Virus record (IMG/VR): IMGVR_UViG_3300028844_000518
Location: 1-28,515 of that record
Length of the DNA stretch: 28,515 nt
From: a virus
Reading direction: 5' to 3' (one strand)
Position numbers and translations under genes: made by a program. The notes below the pieces were generated by a model. The model ran no database searches. It was given only the letters and a program-made list of their open reading frames with translations, and was not told where the DNA came from. This document shows, piece by piece, positions 1-5,400 of the stretch. Within the stretch, counting starts at the first letter, position 1, and every line of letters begins with the position of its first letter.

Positions 1-42
1 ATCCCAATGAAAGACTTTTTCAAAGATCACCCTTTATTTTAG
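1..42 (+). CDS. Possible 3' end of a rightward gene (integrase candidate), partial
   Basis: The first frame of the window is open from base 1 and ends at TAG 40-42, reading IPMKDFFKDHPLF. Only 13 codons are visible, so no family can be recognised from the sequence. The reason to record it is position: the stop codon directly abuts a minus-strand tRNA-Ser 3' half (43-102) that looks like an attP core, and in tRNA-integrating podoviruses the tyrosine integrase gene often ends next to attP. The integrase assignment is inference from context only. The frame could also be open by chance. Confidence 0.3.
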   Translation: MPMKDFFKDHPLF

Positions 43-102
43 TGGCGGAAGAGGAGGGATTCGAACCCTCGGTACAAGTTTCCCCGCACGGTCATTTAGC
101 AA
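43..102 (-). other. attP core candidate: 3' half of a tRNA-Ser gene
   Basis: Read on the minus strand this is an exact tRNA-Ser 3' half. It has an anticodon loop TTGCTAA, the 3' side of the anticodon stem, and a long variable arm whose seven pairs (three of them G-U) close a GAAA loop. A perfect T arm follows (GAGGG, TTCGAAT, CCCTC; 54-70), then the acceptor 3' strand CTCTTCC, a G discriminator and CCA (43-45). The 5' half is missing: the bases before the anticodon loop do not pair with the ATGAC stem strand, and no D arm or GGAAGAG acceptor strand follows. A tRNA fragment running from the anticodon loop to CCA is the usual crossover region by which phage integrases use host tRNA genes while restoring them. 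The attP role is inference; the tRNA fragment is directly visible. Confidence 0.75.
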
Positions 103-221
103 GCAATTAGTTTTGTTATATACCGCAACGTTTTTAACATGACTTGTGACAAATCGTGTATCTTTTGCCGAAAATAGCAAATCAAGTTGAGAAATTATTT
201 AAAGATAAACTTCTAAATGAA

Positions 222-380
222 TTACTTAAAACCTTTTCGCATCTTACGATAACTTTTAGAACTTACAGTTGATTTCTTTTTTGATCTACTTGTTCCAGAT
301 TTTTTTCTTTTGTTTATATTGTAATACAAACCTTTACGAGCGAGCTTACCACTTTTAGTTTTATGATAACCTTTTTTCAT
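222..380 (-). CDS. Small basic conserved phage protein (52 aa)
   Basis: This is a short ORF of 52 codons starting at ATG 380, with an AAGGA-type ribosome site just upstream. The product is very rich in Lys, Arg and Ser. It contains a KLARKGLYYNIN segment (about residues 12-23) followed by a basic KRKKSGTSRSKKK stretch, and ends in KGFK. It resembles a family of tiny basic proteins that I recall from marine podoviruses, with the pattern G-K-x-x-K-K-G-L-x-x-N-I. No function is known to me; charge suggests nucleic acid binding or a virion role. It overlaps the end of the preceding zinc-finger ORF by about 20 nt and is the last minus-strand gene before the tRNA/attP region. No clear terminator follows it. 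Confidence 0.7.
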   Translation of the reverse strand: MKKGYHKTKSGKLARKGLYYNINKRKKSGTSRSKKKSTVSSKSYRKMRKGFK

Positions 381-669
381 ATTTTTTCCTTTTTAGTTCA
401 GCAAGAAAATTGTCGAACTTATTGATTACTTTTTCTTTTTCTTGAACGCTGACTTTTTTTTGTGGCTGTAAGCGCTCTTGTTTTTTTTTGATTTTTTCTT
501 GTACATTTTTCCTCCTATCTTTTGCATAGTCAGCCAAGCAATCCTTAAAAGGTTCTTTGCCTGGTGTATGTATCTTGCAGAAAATTTTATGTTTGTCGGT
601 AATAACGTAACTATCACTACCAGGTTCATTTGTTTGTAGTTCTGTTCCGCACCAATCACAGTGGCGCAT
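361..669 (-). CDS. Small CxxC zinc-finger-like protein
   Basis: Starting at ATG 669 the product begins MRHCDWCG, a CxxC pair. A second Cys/His group follows (FCKIH, then DCLADYAKDRR), which would suit a four-ligand zinc site. The remainder is a highly charged helix rich in Lys, Glu and Gln (about residues 50-102). The frame is open up to TTG 717 and also has ATG 696, but ATG 669 is the only start with a purine-rich AGAAGAG sequence about 5 nt upstream. In addition, a plus-strand promoter for tRNA-Ser occupies 702-730, which makes the longer versions less likely. Function is unknown; small Cys-pair proteins of this kind are frequent in marine phages. Confidence 0.6.
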   Translation of the reverse strand: MRHCDWCGTELQTNEPGSDSYVITDKHKIFCKIHTPGKEPFKDCLADYAKDRRKNVQEKIKKKQERLQPQKKVSVQEKEKVINKFDNFLAELKRKKYEKRLS

Positions 670-701
670 GAACACTCTTCTTGTTCTTCGTTTCATAGTT
701 A

Positions 702-730
702 TTGAAACACTCAGCAATTCGGTCTATAAC
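702..730 (+). promoter_or_regulatory. sigma70-like promoter for tRNA-Ser
   Basis: TTGAAA (702-707) and TATAAC (725-730) are separated by exactly 17 nt. Each box matches the sigma70 consensus at five of six positions. Predicted initiation is near 737, about 8 nt before the tRNA at 745. It points rightward, against all neighbouring genes, so the tRNA appears to be its own transcription unit. Confidence 0.6.
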
Positions 731-744
731 GCTTATGCAAAAAT

Positions 745-837
745 GGAGAGTTGGGTGAGCTGGTTGAAACCACACGTTTGCTAAATGTGCGTAGGAAGAA
801 ATTTCTACCGAGGGTTCGAATCCCTCACTCTCCGCCA
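745..837 (+). tRNA. tRNA-Ser (anticodon GCU)
   Basis: This is a complete class II tRNA. The acceptor stem GGAGAGT (745-751) pairs with ACTCTCC (827-833), followed by discriminator G834 and encoded CCA 835-837. The anticodon stem CACGT/ATGTG (773-777/785-789) encloses loop TTGCTAA with anticodon GCT at 780-782. The long variable arm has seven pairs, one of them G-U (791-797/802-808), around a GAAA loop. The T arm is GAGGG-TTCGAAT-CCCTC (810-826). It reads serine AGC/AGU codons. It differs clearly from the tRNA-Ser fragment at 43-102, although both share the anticodon loop and T arm. Its CCA lies one base from the stop codon of the convergent gene at 839. It has its own promoter at 702-730. Confidence 0.95.
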
Positions 838-838
838 G

Positions 839-1033
839 TTATCTTCCAGTAAATTTGTCGAACCAATAAAATATTCTTCCAAATTGTTTATCAACATTTA
901 ACAATTCATTTTGAATTGAACTCACTGTTGCTTGTAATTCTGTAATAGAGATTAAAGTCCAAGCAGATAAAGATAATAGTATTCCACCAACAATTGGTAA
1001 TATCCAACTATAATCCTTTTTGCCTTTTCTCAT
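839..1033 (-). CDS. Small membrane protein of the lysis region (64 aa)
   Basis: Residues about 9-29 (SWILPIVGGILLSLSAWTLI) form one clear transmembrane segment after a positively charged MRKGKKD N-terminus. A short amphipathic helix follows (residues 32-50) with a heptad-like spacing of hydrophobics. The start ATG 1033 lies inside the preceding 35-aa ORF (26-nt overlap), which suggests coupled translation. The topology and the position after the holin and endolysin suggest a role in lysis, for example as an accessory holin or an inner-membrane spanin subunit, but no diagnostic motif is present. The gene stops one base from the 3' end of the convergent tRNA-Ser. Confidence 0.65.
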   Translation of the reverse strand: MRKGKKDYSWILPIVGGILLSLSAWTLISITELQATVSSIQNELLNVDKQFGRIFYWFDKFTGR

Positions 1034-1115
1034 GTTTATTAGGTCTCTTTTTATGTTTTCGTAATCTTGGTTTTTTTTCTCTTGGTACGAAATGTACGAA
1101 TTTTTGTTTAGCCAT
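1008..1115 (-). CDS. Tiny basic protein (35 aa)
   Basis: This ORF begins MAKQKFVHFVPREKK and continues with a run of Arg, Lys and His residues to the stop at 1008. About half of the residues are basic. Its ATG shares its A with the TAA of the upstream 40-aa ORF (TAATG), and its tail overlaps the start of the 64-aa membrane protein by 26 nt, so all three are likely to be translated as a coupled chain. I recall small proteins with a similar KFVHFVPR start in marine podoviruses, but cannot verify this here. Function is unknown. No strong ribosome site is visible, consistent with translation by re-initiation. Confidence 0.55.
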   Translation of the reverse strand: MAKQKFVHFVPREKKPRLRKHKKRPNKHEKRQKGL

Positions 1116-1237
1116 TACTCAATAGGAAAATCTTTTTTATTTTTTGATTTAGGAAAATTAAAAGTAAAGACCTGATCTACCTTTAAGAATAGTTTGTCTA
1201 TTTTACCAAAGAAGCTGTAGATAAAACGATCTATCAT
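1115..1237 (-). CDS. Small protein with amphipathic helix (40 aa)
   Basis: Start ATG 1237 overlaps the TGA of the holin gene (ATGA), and the stop TAA overlaps the next ATG at 1115. The product starts MIDRFIYSFFGKIDKLFLKVD, alternating aromatic and charged residues in a way that would make an amphipathic membrane-surface helix. It ends with FNFPKSKNKKDFPIE. The tight overlaps on both sides are the main evidence that it is real. Function is unknown; association with the membrane during lysis is a guess from neighbourhood. Confidence 0.55.
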   Translation of the reverse strand: MIDRFIYSFFGKIDKLFLKVDQVFTFNFPKSKNKKDFPIE

Positions 1238-1596
1238 TTCTTCTTAAATTTATTCATCGTAGTTACACCAAAAGATGCACCAACTATTGTAAGAATAATG
1301 TACCAAAACATCGGATCTGCAAATTGAAGTATCTCCCAGCCTCTTTGCATAGCATCCTGAGTAGCTGGTATAAAATGACAAGCCATAAGGATTGTGAAAA
1401 AAACAACTAACCACTCATCCTTAAATGAGTTCTCTTGTTGTTTTACTTGTTCTACAGAAATATTTTGAGCAGCTTCTATTTCTTTAGCTTTAATAATTTT
1501 ATCCTTCTCTAACTTATGTTGAATTGCACCTACTGTTTTCTCAGCAACAATTCTAGTTAAAGGATTTTTAAGTAAAGGTAATATAAAGTTAAGCAT
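1234..1596 (-). CDS. Holin, 3TM/GTA-type candidate
   Basis: The product has 120 aa. The N-terminus MLNFILPLLKNPLTRIVAEK is a hydrophobic amphipathic helix. A charged coiled helix follows (about 25-58, rich in Lys, Glu and Gln), then two transmembrane segments: residues about 62-80 (EWLVVFFTILMACHFIP) and about 94-112 (MFWYIILTIVGASFGV). The C-terminus is basic (NKFKKK). This layout fits the holin family typified by gene transfer agents and many marine phages, which permeabilises the inner membrane so that endolysin can escape. Its start overlaps the last base of the M15 endolysin gene (TAATG-type junction at 1596), so holin and endolysin are translationally linked. The family assignment is by architecture and context. 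Confidence 0.7.
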   Translation of the reverse strand: MLNFILPLLKNPLTRIVAEKTVGAIQHKLEKDKIIKAKEIEAAQNISVEQVKQQENSFKDEWLVVFFTILMACHFIPATQDAMQRGWEILQFADPMFWYIILTIVGASFGVTTMNKFKKK

Positions 1597-1994
1597 TAGT
1601 ATATCCAGGCGTTAGGTCTATGAGATAATTCTTCTTTAGAGATAATATCTATATGTATAAATGTTTTAGCTATTCCAAGACCAGTTACTTTATTTGAAAA
1701 GTAATCAATTAATTGTTTTCTATGTTGTCCGTTAGATACGTGAATATCAACAGCTTTCGAAGTAGTATGAGGTCCAGCTAAACCAGTTGATGAAACTTTA
1801 TCGTTATGATCTGGACATCTAAAAGCGCTGGTAATTGTAATAGGTCCTAATACATCACGTGCTTTTTGCAAAAGGTCTAGTAAATCAGAATGAACTGATA
1901 CATGACCACATCCACACTGACATTTAAATTCATCTAGGCTAAAGTTTTTCCACTTTTCCATCCACTCGTTTGGTTCTCTTATGTAAGTTGACAT
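1596..1994 (-). CDS. Endolysin, peptidase M15 family
   Basis: This 132-aa protein has the zinc peptidase signature of the M15 D-Ala-D-Ala carboxypeptidase-like family. SAFRCPDHN (about 56-64) comes before GPHTTSKAVDIHV, with candidate ligands H76 and D83 (H-x6-D), and FIHIDI, with H114 and D116. Known members cut peptide crosslinks in peptidoglycan; here the role would be host cell lysis. An N-terminal CQCGCG cluster (25-30) is common in phage members. There is no signal peptide, so export would depend on the adjacent holin. The start ATG 1994 has a GGAG about 11 nt upstream and lies 56 nt inside the end of the preceding nuclease-like ORF. Confidence 0.88.
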   Translation of the reverse strand: MSTYIREPNEWMEKWKNFSLDEFKCQCGCGHVSVHSDLLDLLQKARDVLGPITITSAFRCPDHNDKVSSTGLAGPHTTSKAVDIHVSNGQHRKQLIDYFSNKVTGLGIAKTFIHIDIISKEELSHRPNAWIY

Positions 1995-2226
1995 AGTAAT
2001 TTTTTACTCCAAGTTTAATTTGTAGTTCCGATTGTTCTCTAGGTCGGTGTCCGTCATCTTTGTCAGTTTTGACATCAAACATTTCTACCGCTCCAGTATT
2101 TTTATTTATCCGCACTAAATCGACTGGACCTATTCCACAAATATTTGTGAATACTAAGTAGTCATCATCTAGTAGGTCTATTGCTGCTGTTAGGTGAGCA
2201 GCGATACCTCTGTTGTAATATTTCAC
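1939..2226 (-). CDS. PD-(D/E)XK nuclease-like small protein
   Basis: The protein has 95 aa. After an N-terminal helix (RGIAAHLTAAIDLL) it has a beta-strand pattern LVFTN, GPVDLVRIN, EMFDVKTD. Candidate catalytic residues are D36 in GPVDLV and D51-x-K53 in FDVKTD. A downstream glutamine (Q65 in EQSELQIK) occurs at the position where many PD-(D/E)XK enzymes carry a conserved Gln. This resembles small resolvase or restriction-like endonuclease folds, which could resolve branched DNA or trim ends during packaging. Start is GTG 2226, overlapping the TGA of the upstream gene (GTGA). No biochemical role can be deduced beyond the fold, and the assignment rests on motif reading alone. Confidence 0.6.
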   Translation of the reverse strand: MKYYNRGIAAHLTAAIDLLDDDYLVFTNICGIGPVDLVRINKNTGAVEMFDVKTDKDDGHRPREQSELQIKLGVKNYYVNLHKRTKRVDGKVEKL

Positions 2227-2456
2227 TTATAAGTAATGAAACCTATGATCCCAGCAATAATGGATCCAATAAAGACAAGTACAGAAACTGCACCTTTACC
2301 TTTACTGACACTTTCAGATAATTGAGAAACTTTTTTTTCTAATCTCTCAATTGATACTCTTATTTGTTCCATGCGTTCAGCGCATAATTTTTCGTGACTA
2401 GATAAACGTATACCAACTTGTTGACTAACAACCGATGTAGTTTTTTTTCTAGCCAT
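2223..2456 (-). CDS. Coiled-coil plus C-terminal TM protein, holin- or spanin-like
   Basis: The protein has 77 aa. A basic N-terminus (MARKKTT) is followed by a helical heptad region (about 28-50, ERMEQIRVSIERLEKKVSQL) and a single C-terminal transmembrane segment (about 56-75, GAVSVLVFIGSIIAGIIGFI). This coiled-coil/TM layout resembles XhlA-type lysis proteins and other class III holin-like proteins. It sits just before the nuclease-like, endolysin and holin genes and starts in a TAATG overlap with the end of the 1869-aa tail gene, so it is the first gene of the lysis group. Whether it is a holin, antiholin or spanin part cannot be told from sequence. Confidence 0.6.
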   Translation of the reverse strand: MARKKTTSVVSQQVGIRLSSHEKLCAERMEQIRVSIERLEKKVSQLSESVSKGKGAVSVLVFIGSIIAGIIGFITYK

Positions 2457-5400
2457 TATGCCTGACTTTCACTCCAAGAAATTCTTGATGCAATTGAGAA
2501 CGGATTACTTGTACTAACATTTGATGGATCTTCAGTAAGTCTAGCAACAACAGTTAGAATATCTGGACCATCAGGATAAGTATTATCACCACCTTGAATA
2601 GCATTTCCAAGAGAAGCAACCTCGCCTAGTGTTTGTTCAGTAGCAATTGGAGTTCTTCCAGAAGTTCCAACTCCACCTTGAACTCTAAATTTAAATAGAT
2701 CAACACCACCAACAATACTATCACCAGTACCATGATATACTAATTGAGATAGTGATGGATTAGTTACTCCAGTAAAAGTAGCGTTATCAACAGAGCCATT
2801 TAATTTTAATGTAATCTCTGCAGCGTGAGTTGTAATAATACCGCAAGAATTTAAAATTAATTGCATACGATTTATAATTTCTCTTTCACCTAAAGCTCCG
2901 ATTGTTCCAGTATCTACTGAAGGCGCTAGCCTAATTGAGATTATTGGAATATCATAAACAACTGGTGTCGTAGCACCTGATAAAGTAACTGTATAAGAGC
3001 TATTACTTCCAGATGTACCAGTAGTATTTCTATCAAGAACTAAAAGATTTCTAACTTGTTGACCACTATAGCTATAGCCTTGACTTGAATTTATATCTGG
3101 TTGATACGGAGTTGCAGTAAATCTATTGTCATAAGGATTTCTTAATTTAGTACCAGTAGCTAAGTTAGCTCCAGTTATTTCCATACCAGCTGACAACTGA
3201 TTATATAAAGAGTTTTGATTAATCTCTAAAGCATTACCAATTCTTCTTAATCTATTTTGTTCAAGACCATAGTAAGTATATTGATAAGCACTTTTTCCAG
3301 TTACCGTTACAGATGCAGATCCAGTTACCTGAATTTCATTTGAAGATGCTGTAAAGATATATGCTTTATCATCATCAAATCTTCCATCCATAATAACCGA
3401 TGTACCCCAGTGAGCTAACGCTGGAACATAAGTTGGAGTTCCAATGTTTTGAAGATCGTATCTAGCTGGAACATTTCCAGATCTCATATACGCTTCACTC
3501 TCTAAGTTGTTATGAGTAAATTGATGTACATATTGTACGTCACCATTTTGGTCTTTAAATCCAAATCTTATTTTACCAGCTCCATACCAAGAGTAATCAA
3601 TATAAGCCATTTGAATTTTATGGATGTCTAAATTGTAACCAGTAGGTCCAGTTCCATCTGCAACATCTACATTCCAATTAGCTTGAGATACTTTTATATT
3701 TTCAGTTAAAGTTACGATTATATTAGATGCAGTTTTACCTCTATAAGAAGGAGTAATATAACAAGTCGTATCACTATCGATTTGAACAATCATATAAGAT
3801 TGACCTCTTATAACAACATACTCACCAACATTTAATTGAGATTGGAATTTTGTATTTACTCCAGATATTTGACCTGAGCCAAAAGTTGCAGTTACAGATC
3901 CCGATAATTGTTTAATAGATTTTCTTCTACAAACTTTTAAGTTTTGACCATCATATTCAAAAAACATTCCATTTTGATCATCAAACAATCCACATCTTAA
4001 ATTAGAGTTTTGCCAATTTTCTACATAGAAGAATGAATATCCACCAGTTGATGTAGCTGGAGGTGTAGATGCTAAAGTAACCTGGAATGAATATTCATCT
4101 GGAATTGCTGATACAGCAAAGGTTCCATTAAAATAATCAGTACCAGAAATACTAGGCGCATCGTGTATAGACACATTTAGACCTACAGATAATCTATGCG
4201 GGAACTTAGAATGTATTGTAGCTGTAGTTGATCCAGTAGTTACTATTCTTTCAATTTGTGTTGTTGGACTAAAGTTTACAGCAAAAGAAACCTGAATACC
4301 TTTACCTGATTGATACCTAAAGTATTTTCTAGTTTGTCTAATCATCTGACTATCAGGATTAGAACTAGGTATTAACTCTACTCCACCATCATAAGGTCTA
4401 TGCAATGCAAAACCATCTGATCTTAAAATTAAAGAAGTACCAACTGAATATTCAATATCAGCTAAAGCTTCAGTAGCTGCATCTTCAAGTTCAATTTTAG
4501 TAGGTGATAAAACTTTAGAAATTGAGTTTAATAAAGTATCTCCAGTTGATGTTATTTTTTTAACTGTTGCTCCAGCTTGAGATCCAGATAATGCAATGAT
4601 ATTAGTTCCACCAGTTGCATCTGCTGCTGTAGGATAAAAAGATAATGTACTCGTAGTAGGTGGAGATACATAATAAATATAACCACTTGTTAAACCAGTA
4701 GCTGCAGTTGATGCTTCATATATAACTGCATCGCCAGCACTATATCCATGAGAAGTAGCAGTCACTCTATTGTTGCCAGTATCTAATGCAGAAACGGTTT
4801 TTGTGCTAAAAGTTTCTGGTTTATATAATGAAATATCATCACCAGTTTTAAAGAATGATGAAAAGTTTGTATTAGTACCAGATAATAACTTTGCCTCGTT
4901 TTCAATACTTGCAGTTCCTTGACCTAAAATTTCACCAATAATTGTTGATGTGCTTAATGAAGCTAGTCCAGATCCTCTAGAAGTTAAAGTGATATAAGTA
5001 TTAGCTTCAGCATCTGCTTCACTAGCAGCTAATCTAATCCAGTTTCTTGATACTCTAATTACATAATAAGTAGTACCTGATGTTAAACCACCAGTAACTG
5101 TATTCGATGTTGAATAAGTAACTGCAAAACCAGTTCTAAAATAATGATTAGGTATTCTTAAAGCATCTTGCTCAGTCCATACTGCAGCACTTGCATCGAA
5201 TTGAACTTGTCTAGTTGGAATTTGTCCGCTAGCGTTCATTTCAAATGAAGTAGAGTTTAATCTGTTATCTACTTTATAAACACCATCACTAGCACCATCT
5301 ATATTAGCTGTAAATTTTTGCGCTCCAGCACCTTCAGATGATATATCTACGATGTTTGTTTTTCTTAATCTTCCAGTTCCTGAATATGGATATGAGAATA

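Noticed and set aside
103-221. Terminator or integrase arm sites between attP and the last minus-strand gene
   Set aside because: Only a weak TTTGC...GCAAA pairing is visible; no U tract and no convincing direct repeats.
426-659. Minus-strand 77-codon ORF
   Set aside because: It is a shifted frame of the zinc-finger-like gene, Lys-rich because of the A-rich DNA.
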